The position numbers and the translations under genes were made by a program. A stretch of DNA of 64,000 nucleotides from Steinernema hermaphroditum (lineage: Eukaryota; Nematoda; Chromadorea; Rhabditida; Steinernematidae), in NCBI GenBank assembly GCA_030435675.1, contig CM059622.1:9114001-9178000 (forward strand). The letters are read 5' to 3'. The notes beneath the pieces were generated by a model. It was not told where the DNA came from. It saw nothing but the letters and a program-made list of their open reading frames with translations, and ran no database searches. This document shows, piece after piece, positions 1-13,205 of this stretch. Every line of letters starts with the position of its first letter. Within the stretch, counting starts at the first letter, position 1.

Positions 1-2700
1 TCGTCTGATCGATTCGCTGCCGCGAAGTTCCTATCGGAGTTCTCTGTCAAAACATTTCGCCTTTTTGCACGACTGGAACTTCGCCACTGCAGAATCCTCC
101 GGAAGTGGAGGCGCTCGGAGGCGTCTTTGACGGAGGGGATCGTTGGGGGAGTCACACCGTCGTGGCTCGTTTTGAGTACGGTAGGGACATTGCAAACTTA
201 GAATGATCGACGGAAGAGGGACTCTGAGGTTTGAGATCGAACTTCGGCGTTTTCGGGCTACGGTGTCGACCACCGTGAGCCAAGGCAAAGAAGGTAGTCT
301 CCGAGGTGCAGCGATGTCCGTGTCCTTTCCTCCCTTCCAGCCCTCGGCCATCTCCGACTTTTTGTTTCTTTTGAGAATATTTAATAATCTACGGCGACCG
401 ATCATTACACCGCGAGCGGCTCTGCAGAGCCTTCCGCCTCGCTGGCCGTTGACATGGGACCCCGATTCTCGGCGCGATCGGCGTCGCTGCTGCCACTCAA
501 GTGCGCGAGAGTGGCCTGTCCCCGAAGAAGCGACGTCAGGACGCTCTGTGAAATCCTTAATGACGCCCTATTTCGTTCAAATCACAGGAGTGGAAGACGG
601 GCATATGGTAGGAAACATAACGGCGATGGAAGAGGTCTCTTGCGAACGCTCTATACCGCTCCTAAGGGTTCAAGTCCGGACCAATTCTCTCTCCATGGAG
701 AGATTTGCGAGATAATCACTGGGAAGGACCTTCGTGTGGACTTTCTGAACGCCAAGCGGCAGGCACAGGTCCGAAGTCGGCCAAAGGTCACTTCAGTCGA
801 GCACCTGTATGCCGCCTATCCCCTCCGATGAGCAGTTCTACCTGAAGCAAGAGCCGTTCTTCGGTCCAGGCGCCGTGCCCTTTCGGGGCAGACGACCCTT
901 CGCGGCGCCTCCCTTGACCGCCGTTTGAAACAAAAAGCCGATTTGCAGGACAACTTCGCCCAAACGTCCATCGATCATCGCGAATCATCCCTTCCGAGCC
1001 CTCCTAAGACGTCCCGGCGCGCGGCCGGAAACGCGCCTTTTCATGCAAATTCGTCTTTTGTTTGCGGTGGCAGGTTCCGCGGCGCAATCTCGGTCGTTAT
1101 CCGGCCATCTCCGGATGCCTTCGGGGAGGAATCGCTCAGCGGCGCCATCGGAGGCGCCTCCGATGGGTCCCGAGGGGCGTGCCGCCTCGCAACTTCGTCT
1201 TCCGGATCAGCGCGCACGCCGATGAATAACGATTAGCGGCGGGATTAGGAGCGGCCCCAAATCACGAAGGTGGCCTGGAGGCGAGGCGAAACAAAGGGAG
1301 ACGCCTCGAGAGGGTCCGCGGCGGATGGCGAAGTGGAGGAGGACACGAAGGGGAAGAAGCTCTCCGGAAGTTTTTGCCCGGACGAGCCAAGATGCGGAGG
1401 AGATAGGAGACCCTTCGGGGCGCCGTGAACTGGAGGAGTCAAGTAGGCTCCTTCCAAATCGTGAGATTAGAGGGGAGAAAGAGGCCAAGGGAATCGGGGG
1501 CTCTAGGAGGCAAAGGAACTTTGAGTGGGTTCCAGAAGAATCCGTGGGACGAAACGGTGCCCAGGTGGACATTACCACACATAACGGAAGTAGAGTGTGT
1601 TCCCCTAACGGCTCTCCGTCTCCTGAAGCTGCTTTCCAAAGACGGAGATAAAAGAGTTGCGTTCAAAAGTCACGCACGAACAACAGAGTCTCTATGGGAG
1701 CGTCGAATTCCGCCGAATCGATCGACTGTTACAGTGGTTACCTGCGGGGGTCTGAAGGCCGTCGGTGGAGGCGAAGAAGTGGAGCAGAAGGAGCAGAAGG
1801 CCGATCCGCGTCGGCGTCGTCGCGCAGCGACTCATCGAGTACAGTACTGCGCGGCTCGGGATCGCCGCAATCAATCGTCGACGGTGCTCGTCATATCCGT
1901 CGGCGGCGATCAGTGCGCGAAGACGCGTAGGGGGCGCGGGGGAGGCGCCTCGGAGATGCCTCGAGTGGCCGGGGCGGTGCCTGGCTCGAGGGCTTCGGAG
2001 GATCAGGGCCGAAGATGGGCGCTATTTATCATCGGAGCCGAGACTCGATGGACTCCGAGGCGCCCGAGGTGTTAGGACTGCCGCCGAGGGGAACAAAGTC
2101 AGAATTTCGACGGCCGATTGCGGTTCGGAACGCGATTGCGCGCGGAGATAGCGGAGAAGAAACGCCACCGAAAGGGAGTTGTCGGGACCGGAGTGCAGGC
2201 GAAACCTCTGGGAAGGTGCTAAGAAGGAGAGGGCGATTACGGGTACATGGAGGTCGGAGAGGCATGTACCAGGGTGCCCCCACTACTTTCAGAAGATCTT
2301 AGAAGCTTTCCAAATGCCTCCACCTGCCCTCCACTGACCGTATCCTAGAAAACAGATTTATCTGGGCACGCGTCGACCTTCGGCCGTCTCCGAATAGCAC
2401 CTTTCGGACTTTTTCTGTCCACTCCACTCTTAGCATAATCGCCAATAAAAGTCTCCCATCACAGCCTCCGTTTCCTAATTGTCTTCAGCGTCTTCGCTAC
2501 CGTACCCTTGAGTTCCTCTGAATCCGACCTCGGTGTTTCGGAGGCCGAGCGAAGGCTCCAATTAGCCTTCTCGGAATCCAATTAAGTCGAAACCGGCCAT
2601 TAGGCTTGCACCCTCCCGTAAATCATAACGGATTCGCCTTTCGCCTCCCGGGAACAATGGACCACATGTGTCGTAAAGCGTTGCGCAACGGCCGTCTTCG
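1..2700. other. No supported gene; GC-rich non-coding stretch
   Basis: I find no protein family here on either strand. Open frames exist but they overlap one another in conflicting frames, as expected for GC-rich DNA. The best coding hint is a possible 3'-terminal exon on the plus strand at about 796-928, after a CACTTCAG acceptor: it reads as a short proline-rich tail containing an LKQEP segment, but I could not join it to a convincing upstream exon. The region may hold the downstream end or the flank of the minus-strand FN3-MAM gene. Confidence 0.4.
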
Positions 2701-2704
2701 GTGT

Positions 2705-5700
2705 TTACGGAGTGCGGCGGCGGCGAGAAGTCGTTAGGGGAGCCCGTGATCCACTTCGAGTTGCATAATGTCGCCGCGCGGTGACCTTCGCGTGCATGTG
2801 AATCCGCCTAGGTGGCCTCGGCTTCTCCGACGCCCTTGGGAGCGTCGAGAGGCTCCGGGGATAAATCAACGCAACGACCCCCGCGGCGCAGAAACAAATT
2901 AGACAAACAAATCCTCCGTGATTACCTGTGAAATTGCCGACCATCGCCGGGTCCCGCGACGAATCGGCTTCGCACACGCCCGACTCCACGCTGACATCGT
3001 CGACTCCTAGCCAGAAGTGGTCCCGCGACGAAGACTTCTTCACCTCGATCACCACCTGAAGAGGAAAAGGGGTGAGGGCTGTGCAGGGGTCAACTGTGGA
3101 GTTTCTGTGGCTTTAGGCGCCATGGGCTCCAAGAGGAATGCAGCCCTTATGGTCCGTTTCTCGAGGATCAGTTACCACAGGGTCAGGACCAAAAGAAGAG
3201 CGTACTCCAAAGGATAGCCCAGGGAAGCTCTTTACCCTCGTTCTTTCATCTGTGTCAAATTACAGTTACTTTTATGTGCTTCCCATAGACTCGTGGTACA
3301 GGTCTGGCTATGAGTCCGGAGTAGATTCTAAACGGGTCCGGACTGGAGCCCTGAATCAAAATGTGCCAACATATTGGGTTGGTGCATTGAAAATGGGCCA
3401 CTATTGTAATAATTGTTTATTTGCCTTGTTTCAACCATTTCACTTTAAGGTAAGCCGAATTCCTCGTTCGTAGAAAATGCGGGGCTTGGAGTCGAAAAAT
3501 GGTTTGGTCCCAGTTTTGGCCTCTTTGTCTTATTCGCAGTGATTTCCCCTGATTTCGTCAGTTATAGGCGAGCGCAGATGATAATGAAATAGAGCGAAGA
3601 GTACTATATGAATAGCAAAAAAGGAATTTGTAAACTCAAAATGCAGAGCAATTCTGGGGGCCAACTTGAAACTGTGAGTTCTCAGGTACCATTCCTGAAT
3701 TGCGACTTTTTCAACATTTGGCTTTCTTGACTCCCTTGAGAACATTCCATGGAGTAGAAGCGAGCTCGTGGAGCCACTATGTGCGCATAGTAGCCGTGAG
3801 TGATGGCTACCTACTACATGTCCCCTTAGCATGTTAGAGTACGTGATGATCCGACAGGGTCATGTTGCGACACGTGATAAACACAGCGATGGGTGCATTC
3901 GGTAGGATAGACCCAAGGATGTGCGTGGTTGAAAGCAGTCACCGTCCATCACACAATTAATATCTTATTAACATCATTTCGCCATTTCTAGGTGCCAAAA
4001 AGTGACCATAGAGACAGAAAATATTGTAAGTCGATCAACTTTTCAATTTATCTTGATTTTTTGGCTTTTTTGTACCACTTCTGTTGTTATATTCGCGTTC
4101 CAGTTGTAGACAGTTTTCAGACTTACAGTATTTATGCCTCACCCTGTACACAACAATGCACCAATCAATTTTGGCCTAGGAATAAATATTGCAAAATTAA
4201 AGAATGTGGCCTGTACAAAGAATGTACCAAGTGGCCCATTTTCAATACAGCAACCCAATTTCTAAAACCGAGGAAATTAGCCCAAATTATTATGATCTTC
4301 CAACTTCCCCCCAAATTTGAAGTGTAATTCGGACTCGGACTGGATCGGCGTCACTGGCCCTGACAACGAACCTTAAAGGGAGCGTGGCGGGCGCCGATGC
4401 TGAGGGCGAAAGGATGCCACGCGGTCTTCGGCTGGTCCTGGAGCGCTCCGACGAAGAGGATGCGGCGCTCCGCCAGCGGACGGCTCTTCTCGAGGGTGCC
4501 GACGAGGAGCCTTCCGACGCTGTCGCCGCGCACGAAGAGGAGCAGCCGGAGGCAGGAGTAGCGGCTGACGGAGAAGTCGAGGGGCCGCGAGTAGAGTCTA
4601 CCGTAATCGTCGTAAGGGAGCGTAGTCGTCTCCACGGCGAGATAGTGGCCTCCTGAGGGGGAAGATGAGTTAGGCGGCCATGGAGGCCTACCGATTTGCC
4701 CATTGGGCGCCAGAGGAGCGTCGGCACCGGAGAGAACCCTTCGGAACTGGAGGGGCGCCGACGCCTCTGACTCGAAGGCGCAGATCGAGGGCGTCTCGAA
4801 GCGGCAGATCTCGGTGATTCCGTTCCCGCCGCCGATCTCATCGTCGCCTAAATTGAGCTCTTAAGTACCCTCCGGGACTACTGAAAGCCGGGAAGGGACG
4901 CACCGAAACGGGGGGTGGCGACGATCTCGCGGATGCTCCAGGCGCTCTCCCCGCCGTTGGGGACGATCGTCTTGACGGCGACTTCGTACTCTGTGCCGGG
5001 CTCGAGGTTGGTGATGCGCACACGGCGACTCTCCGAGGTAAGTCTCTCGTACTTCTCTGTGTGGAGGACACCGTACTGCACCACGTAGATGTTCCTCTGC
5101 ACGGCGTTCTCCGCCTCGATGCCCTCGTTCGGGTCCTTCCAGCGCACCTCCACCTCCGAGGGCGCCACCGCGTTGGCCCTGACGTGCAGGGGCGCCGAAA
5201 GGTAGAAGAGCCGCTCGCTGCCTAAAGGGGATACTGTAGGGGGTCTAGCCATGCTGGCGGCGCACTCTGGCGACGACGTGGAAGGGCGGTGGTCGCTGTG
5301 AGTAGCACCTTGACACTGTCTTCGTCTTCGGCCTCATTGTAGGCGGTCACCGCGAAGACGTACGTCGTGTTCGGTTCTGAAGGGCCGTTAGACGAGCACC
5401 CGGAAGCGACTCACTCAGGAACTCGATGGTGAAGGCGTTCGTGTCGACGCCCTCGATGACGATTTTCCGACTCGGCGTCCCGACGCCGTAAGAGATCGTG
5501 TAGCCGCGCACGAGGATCTCCTCGGAGCTGTCGGGAGGGTCCCACCACAGGGTGATCGTCGAGTCCGTCGTCTGAGTCCGAACGTTCTGCGGAGGGTCTG
5601 GGACGCGCCATTCTGCAACTCAGCGCTTAGGCGTGGGCCAGTGCACGCTCCGTAGACAGACTCACAAGGGAACATCCCCAAGTGATAGTTGCAGATTGAA

Positions 5701-7377
5701 ATGACATGTGGTGCAACGGATAGAGGAGATCTTAGGAAGACGAGCTGCGTATCTGCGTGGTCCAGCGGTAGTGCTCTGAGCCACCAGTCAACAGTGTCGG
5801 GTTCGACCCCCACAGAGAATCTTCTATTTTTCGATTTGCTTTCTTTTTCGCCAACATCGCTGGCTATATTCATTTCTACGAACTTTAGAAAGGTATTCAC
5901 GCGGACAAGTGCGTGTATTGGTCGAAACAGAATAGGTTCTGCCGCTATGATATCTATAAGGATAAACAGAGAAGGGAGGACGCGAAAGAATGAAAAACAG
6001 CTTCACAAAAACAGCTTCACCCTTCACCGATTCCAAACTAAAGCGTTGATAAACACCAGGATATGTGGAAATATGTAGATTTGGTGAAAAGAAAAAAGGT
6101 AAAAAAAAAAGCAATTGGGGGTCGAACCCGACACCGTTGACTGGTGGCTCAGAGCACTACCCCTTGACCCGCAGGAACGTCACGGAAGAGAAATTTCAAC
6201 ATACTAGTCGCGACTGCCGTTATTTTTCATATTTCGGGGGGCTGTTTATGGTAGCCAGTCTGCATATGGGCAGCGCGTTTTGTGTGCGCTCGTCTTCCTA
6301 AGATCTCCTCTATCCGTTACACCACATTTCATTTCAATCTGCAATTATCACTTGGGGATGTTCCCTTGTCAGCGGCCTGTATTGTAGACGTCTAGTGCGA
6401 CCATTTCAGACAGTTTTGAGCACAGATCCTGAGAATGTCTACCAGACGCAATTTTTCTCTGAAAATGTCCTTTCTGTGGGCCTACACATATTGGAGAGCT
6501 GCTTGCATCCTCGACATGAAATGTTACTCAAAAGAATCACAAGTGTGGATTGAAGGAAAGCGTTTTGTTTTGGAGCGGAAGGCGGAAGATGCACACGAAA
6601 TGTCACAAACTGATTGGCTCAGATGTGTCACAGCCACTAGACATTACTCACAAATGCCGTGAAAAGCCGCCAATCTGAAGACCACCTGCTATTTCGATTG
6701 TGTCTAGTTGGAGTTGGGTGAGATTCTGCACGCTCCCCGTATAGGCCCTTTGTTCAGTTGTTTTGGGACGGAAATCTCCGCTTACGTGAATATAATTAGT
6801 TCCTGTCGTGGACAGCGGACTGGAAGGACCAAAAAGCGCTCGCAATTGAGTGAATCCGGGGATTTTTTTTAAATAAATTCTCTCTCGGCTAAAAAATGGC
6901 GAACGGAAACTGCTAAATCAAAGTATGACGTGTCCCCAAAGGGATGCGGTAGTTTCTCTTTATCAGCATCTCTATTTCAATCGTGGACCACAGCGCAAAA
7001 AAGAGGTGCCAAAGGGTCACTAGGTCAGGAGGTACTGTGAGGGGGTTCACTGCTTTCCTCCATCTTCTTTTTAGAGGCCGAACCGCGCAATCGCCCCGGA
7101 AACCTCTTCGTCGTGCAGAGTTCCCCAAATCGCGTCGTTCACCTAAGCCCGGGCAAGACTCTCCACGAGTCGTCGGCTTCCTCCAAAACACCCTTCCGCA
7201 CAGAATATGCAAATTTGATCGCGGCGGCCTCAGAGGCCCATCGGCGCCGCCATAATCGTAATCTTAACGACACGGCCCAAAAGCGACATTCGGCGAAGTG
7301 CGTCTCCACTCACCGCTCTGCGTCGAAACGAAGCCGAATAAGGCGAAGAAGGCGAGAAGGAGTGCGGAAGGGGCCAT
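2705..7377 (-). CDS. FN3-MAM domain single-pass membrane protein (spliced)
   Basis: The first exon (7377-7314) encodes MAPSALLLAFFALFGFVSTQ, a clear signal peptide. After a 1.7-kb intron, exons at about 5613-5422, 5385-5310 and 5228-4910 encode two fibronectin type III domains. They begin with VPDPPQNV, contain YTISYGVG, and end in ITNLEPGTEYEVAV. Their wording is closest to the DCC/neogenin FN3 repeats I remember. Exons at about 4850-4350 and 3058-2935 then encode a MAM domain, from ICRFETPSICAFE to WLGVDDVSVESGVCE. If the frame continues past a possible GTAATC donor near 2930, a hydrophobic stretch (GFVCLICFCAAGVVALIY) and a basic tail follow, giving a type I membrane protein. Otherwise the 3' end lies elsewhere. 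The role is probably cell-surface adhesion or reception; no named orthologue is recognised. The 3' end and exon edges are inferred. Confidence 0.7.
3374..4258. mobile_element. Mariner-like element with imperfect terminal inverted repeats
   Basis: The ends match in inverted orientation over about 30 bp: TTGGGTTGGTGCATTGAAAA on the left and, reversed, TTGGGTTGCTGTATTGAAAA on the right, both continuing TGGGCCACT. TTRGGTTGG is the start typical of mariner-family inverted repeats. The left end is preceded by TA; the right end is followed by TT, so the TA duplication is not intact. No transposase motif is readable in the 0.88-kb interior, which suggests a decayed or non-autonomous copy. It lies inside the long intron of the FN3-MAM gene. 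Confidence 0.6.
5759..5818 (+). other. tRNA-like sequence (left arm of MITE)
   Basis: TGGTCCAGCGGTAGTGC resembles a tRNA D-arm/A box, and GGGTTCGACCCC about 35 bases on resembles a T-arm/B box. The flanking TCTG and CAGA could pair as a partial acceptor stem. The anticodon arm does not fold properly, so this is a tRNA-derived or tRNA-mimicking sequence rather than a working tRNA gene. Confidence 0.5.
6112..6172 (-). other. tRNA-like sequence (right arm of MITE, inverted copy)
   Basis: This is the inverted partner of the block at 5759-5818. Read on the minus strand it has AGGGGTAGTGCTCTGAGCC followed by GTGTCGGGTTCGACCCCC. The two blocks differ at several sites but keep both box-like motifs. 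It is not a complete tRNA. Confidence 0.5.
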
Positions 7378-8625
7378 CGGAGCGTCCCGGCGTCTGCTGT
7401 TTCCTTCGGAGATTCCCGACCTGCGCGACTCAGCTAATCGACGGTGACATCTCCTCGTCAAAAACGGGTGCACGCCTGAAACAAGCGCAGTGACCTCGAT
7501 TCGAATATTATTTATCGCTCGGGGCCACCAGGTGACCTTCGGGAGCGTCTTGGCTAATTGAGCCAATTCCTCGACCACCGAGGCGCGCCTTGGGTAGCAG
7601 CGGTCACACTCAATTTCACAAATCCGAAGGTGCAATTAGGGGAGAAGCAGGCGATCGCTGTGGCCACGGATCCAGCGTCGAAGTTAGGCTGGCACAGGGC
7701 CACGCCCGAATCGGAATCCGATCTTAATTCGATTCCCTACAGCTCAAAAAAGCGCCTTTCGCCGACTTCGCGCTTAGGAACTCTTCGATGGCCCGAGATA
7801 GTAAACAAGAGATAAAAATGGGATCGCGCTGTTGCAAAGACAAGGATTACGGTAATGGTGCAAGACACGAACTTCCTCTTTCTTGGGAAAAAGTACGGTC
7901 CTGGCGCCCGACCCACCTTCTTTATTCGGCTCCATCCACGGAATAACTCGAGCGATTACGGTAACCGAGAGACATTCCCTCAGGACGAGAGTTCGTCATC
8001 CCTCAAGCGGGAAGCGAGAAAAGTGAATGCGATCGAAGTCTGAGAGACTGAGAGTGAGATCGATGACTAACGAGGCGTCTCAATTCCCATAAAAGTACAG
8101 ATGAGACGGTCCGTCTCGTCTAGGCGCTGTAAAGTCTCCGGAAGGAAGCGAGCAAACAGTCGCGCAATTTGACCAGCTGGTAGGCCTGCGCGGGCTCCGC
8201 TGCAAAGTCCGAGGTCGCACGGGCCACAAAGATTCGAAATTGAATTTCGCGTCGGCGACAAACGAAGAAGCCACAAATTGTACCCACGCATTAGCATAAT
8301 AATCGCTGAAAGGTGAGTAATTGCGTTTGACGCCTTGCGCTGTCACAATCGCGAGGCATTCAGAGTGTCCTCGAGGGGCGGCGGCCCTAAGCCCCGCCCA
8401 GCTCCTAGTAAGATGAGAAGAGCGCCCCTCTGAGAGGCCTAATTGTTGCGTCTCAGACAATGGAAGCGATGTTCTGGCCACCACTTACCGAAGCCCATCG
8501 AGTGACAGCTGCCCATAAATCCTACTTGAGATCTGGAAATAATCGCTTTATCGATTCACCGCAATAAATAAACGAAAACACCAGGAACCAATATTATCCA
8601 AAAGCGATCGCGCGGAATTTTGCGC
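7378..8625. other. Intergenic region upstream of the FN3-MAM gene
   Basis: This separates the start of the FN3-MAM gene from the 3' end of pas-4 (both minus strand). Two copies of the 10-mer GATTACGGTA lie at about 7844 and 7954. An open frame at about 8080-8484 (minus) has no recognisable family and no supporting splice structure. Confidence 0.4.
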
Positions 8626-10062
<1,437 letters not shown>

Positions 10063-11113
10063 ATGTCGAGTCCGGAAGAGAACGACTGCGCCATCTGCTA
10101 CCAAGTGGCGGTTTACCCGACCAGATTGGAATGCTGCCGGAACTGCTTCTGCTTCCTGTGCATCAAAGGTATGTGTCCACTCACAGTGGCGTTACCAGAC
10201 AGACCACATTTCAGGCGTTTTCACTCGGAACGGTTCATGTCCTCTATGTCGAGCGCCGCTGGCTGCCGCGCTCTTCAGGCATCCATCCTTCTCACAAGCC
10301 ATCAGCAACACCGTGCCCCTCTCGGACAGCCAACGCGAAGAACTTGAAGGAGAGGACGACGATCCGAGTCAGGCGATCAAGACTGAAGATGAAGATGGGC
10401 CGGACCCTTCGACTTCTGCTGCGCGGGTTAAAACCGAGCCTGTCGATGAATACAGTGGTTCACAGATGCCCGAAGACGTGAAGCCCATCCCAGAAAAATT
10501 GGCAGCTCTTTTAAGCATGCCCAGTACTAGTACAGGCGGTCAAACTGCGACTCAAAACGCCACCCAAGCCGTTCTGCCATCTCCCACCCAGAGCATTCTT
10601 GCCGCTCCAGATACTCAAGATGCCGCACCAACTCAAATTCTCACGGAGGAACTGCCAGATGTGAAGCCTGATATTGCTGGCCTTCTTTCCCAGGACAATG
10701 GACAGAACGGACAAACTTCCCGGCCATTTTCCAGAAACAGTTCGGACAGTTCTCCTCGAAATGAACCTCTCCGCAGTGGTGTTCAGTGGTTCTACAGAGT
10801 ATGACCAATACTTGTTGTGTGCTGAATGTATGGGAGAATTTAGGGCCGACACGAAGGATGGTGGCGATACGATCCTCACACAGAGCACCGAATAGAACGC
10901 GCTTTCAGTGAAGACAGCGAGGGAATCCACACGGCGTGGATTTCCGGATTCCACTACGACATCGACTTTTCGACGATGGAGCAGATTCGAGTGGACATCA
11001 GCCACTGCAGGCGACAAGTGAGGAGAGTGTTGCCCGAAGAGATCTACCGATTCCGTCGTGATCATAACGTGAAGGGCATTGCGGGCATCTTTTACGCTGG
11101 AAATCCTGAGTGA
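10063..11113 (+). CDS. RNF146-like RING-WWE E3 ubiquitin ligase
   Basis: RNF146 (Iduna) enzymes bind poly-ADP-ribose through a WWE domain and then ubiquitinate PARylated proteins such as axin. Three exons: 10063-10168, 10215-10798 and 10844-11113. The first and second exons give a RING: CAIC, then LECCRNCFCFLC, then CPLCR. A roughly 190-residue acidic, Ser/Thr/Pro-rich linker follows, with VKTEP and DVKPD sumoylation-like sites. The WWE domain begins WFYRGRHEGWWRYDPHTEH, continues IERAFSED, and ends in FRRDHNVKGIAGIF; the closing IKRD..KGVAGL-like segment is a family hallmark. In the usual family the linker follows the WWE, so the long spacer between RING and WWE is notable. The RING position normally held by His is Asn, with an extra Cys next to it. 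Start chosen because ATG follows a TTTCCAG acceptor. Confidence 0.88.
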
Positions 11114-11211
11114 TGGTTTCCAAGCTGGTTTACTAAATCTGTTCGATGTACATACAAATATTTTGTGTTCACAGCAGCCATAGTGAGATCTAGGGGAGGA
11201 TTCAGATGCGC

Positions 11212-12167
11212 TTATGCACTCCCATTCGACAGTTCGAGGACGTTCGTTTCGTGTTTTATGGCGTCGAGGTGGTTCTCCACTTGCTCCTGGGCGCGCTCTG
11301 CGTTGTCCGAGGAGTCGGCTGCATTCTGGCCGTCGGAGTTGAGCGATCCTTCCTTCAGCTTTCTGAGCTTCTCCTGTTTTCTGTATTTCGCTCGTCGGTT
11401 TTGGAACCACACCTGAAAGGGCAGTCACGTGTGTAAAGGCGGTTAACCTACTTGGACTCGTGCTTCCGTTAGGTCAATCTTCAGAGCCAGTTCTTCTCTG
11501 TAACGTTTCAGTGTAGTGGGGAAGTACTTAATGTGCACGAGTAGCACGATTAAATACCTCAAGTAGATGTCCGGATAGTGGGTTTCCATGAAAGCCCTCT
11601 CCAGCTCCTTGAGTTGGATGGAGGTGAAGGTGGTGCGTATGCGCCGCTGCTTCCTTCGCTCTGCGGGGTTCGCACTCCCGCAGATGGCACCAACGAGGGA
11701 CGGCCCCTGGATGCCGGCCATGAGGGTGGACGGATTCGCGGAACGAATCGCGTCGCCGGCGGAGGGAAGGAGGGAGCCCGGATTCGGGTAGAGCTTGTAG
11801 GGGAGCCCCGAGTTGAAGAAGGCCTGCAGTGACTCCTGCGTTGAGCGGTAGGCGTTTGTAGGATTCTGGACGCCCTGCGCCGTCGAGCTGATCGTCGAGG
11901 GGATCACAGAGTGGTTCTGCGCCCCGAGGCCTCTGAACAGCTCTAATCTACACCCTCCAAGCACTCAAACCTTGTGCCGGCGGCCAGCTGCGAGTAGGGG
12001 TTACTGTACTGCCCGTAGAGGTGCTGTTGGTGCATTCCAGAGTTGCCGTATCCTGCGGCGCCTCCGGTATTCGCCGCGGCGAACGGAATGTTCGCGTTGA
12101 GACCGAAGGGGTTCGTGTCGTTGGCGGAGGACTGTTGCGAGGAGAAGTAGCCACCATAGTCCATCAT
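11212..12167 (-). CDS. ceh-17: PHOX2/CEH-17 paired-like homeobox transcription factor
   Basis: This is a nuclear DNA-binding factor; family members specify particular neurons (noradrenergic and visceral neurons in vertebrates, ALA and SIA neurons in C. elegans). Four exons on the minus strand: 12167 to about 11975, about 11937-11558, about 11505-11453 and 11412-11212. The homeodomain starts [20 protein letters not shown], continues [19 protein letters not shown], and ends in [14 protein letters not shown], with glutamine at position 50. It is nearly identical to PHOX2. The intron just before VWFQNRR is the classical paired-class position. N-terminal to it is a Tyr/Gln/Ala/Gly-rich region and a YKLYPNPGS segment like the vertebrate YKLF motif. 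A CCTTCAG lies eight bases upstream of the first ATG. Intron 1 is about 38 nt, near the lower limit for nematodes. Confidence 0.92.
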
Positions 12168-13205
12168 GTCGAGACCTGAAGGAACGTTTTAATTATTCGA
12201 CCGATTAATTAATCTGCGCACGCCTATCGAATCCGAACCGCGAGTTCATCGGATCAGTCGGAAGCCGTAAGTCACTTAGCCGGTGGCCCCGGAGCCTAGA
12301 AATTAGATATTTTCCAGATCACGAGATTACCCCGGACCGGGCCTCGCCCCGCCCTCGAGACGCTCGCGCGGGGTACGGTACCGCGATTTGTTTTCGCGAA
12401 ATAGGGGACATATGGTGTCGCAGTCGGAGTGTGGCCTCCGGATTGACCGTAATTGGATTAGTTAGGGGCGATCGTCGGAATCAAGAGGATTGTCCTCGGC
12501 CTCTTAGCGTGATTACGCGATCGTTCCCTCATTTGCGTATTTGGCGATCGGACCTCGAAGAAGCTGGCGACTCCAGGAACTCCCGAGATTCCCCGCGAGA
12601 AGACGGAAGTATGCTACGCATGTCCTCTGTGACGCCTTCTAGGATTCGTCGTTTGTGAAAAAGAAGGTTTTGCGTGTCCTTATCAGAGAGGAGCCTCTTG
12701 CCTTGCACAGAAGGTCATCCGAGCCTCGGCAGAGTCCATCATTCCGCATAGAGGATCACTTTTAAGGTTGGCTACTCTCATTTCTGTACCTCCCCTCTGA
12801 AGTTCTAGGCCCAGAAGCACCTTCTGCCAAGAACAGAAGGAGCTGGAACGTGGACCTTCCACGTGTCTTGGCCACTCCCCCTCTGAGCAATCAGCTAAAG
12901 CGCCTTTTGTCTTCGTCTCCGACTCTTCCTCTAATCCAATTAGCCTCCACAATCAGCGCCGGCCCGGCTACCGTACCCCAGGCTAATGTCCTTTGCATCG
13001 ATCGACCTCCTGACGAACTTTCGACGTTGTCGCCGTGAACCTTTTTTTTGTCTCCGAAGTAATCCATTAAACGTCTCCGCGCAACTTGCAATTCTCGCGC
13101 GCAGCCCTGACCGTCCGAGATGCGCTGCCAGCAGGTATCCGGTCCACTCGAACCCTTCGAGCGCCCCATTTGCATTCGCCCCTCTCCGTTCCGCGCACGC
13201 CTGAG
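12168..13205. promoter_or_regulatory. Divergent intergenic region between ceh-17 and the PGAP2-like gene
   Basis: About 1.0 kb between genes transcribed in opposite directions. Two TACCGTA/TACGGTA motifs occur at about 12373 and 12968, the first as the near-palindrome GGTACGGTACC. Several TAATTA-type homeodomain-like cores lie at about 12190-12215 just upstream of ceh-17 (for example CGATTAATTAATC), which could serve autoregulation; this is inference. Confidence 0.4.

Larger units (their letters stand above)
5664..6369. mobile_element. MITE with long inverted arms carrying tRNA-like sequences
   Basis: The first roughly 85 bp (from ACAAGGGAACATCCCCAAGT) recur inverted at 6285-6369 with only a few mismatches. 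Further in, both arms carry the same tRNA-like block: 5759-5818 in one arm and 6112-6172 inverted in the other. The right arm has about 110 extra bp between its end and the tRNA-like block. The middle is AT-rich and holds no protein. I see no convincing target-site duplication. The element sits in the first intron of the FN3-MAM gene. Confidence 0.7.

Noticed and set aside
595..690. Possible tRNA (GGGTTCAAGTCC looks like a B box)
   Set aside because: The T stem does not pair and no acceptor or anticodon stem can be built.
796..928. Possible terminal exon with an LKQEP segment
   Set aside because: The acceptor and stop fit, but no upstream exon or family supports it.
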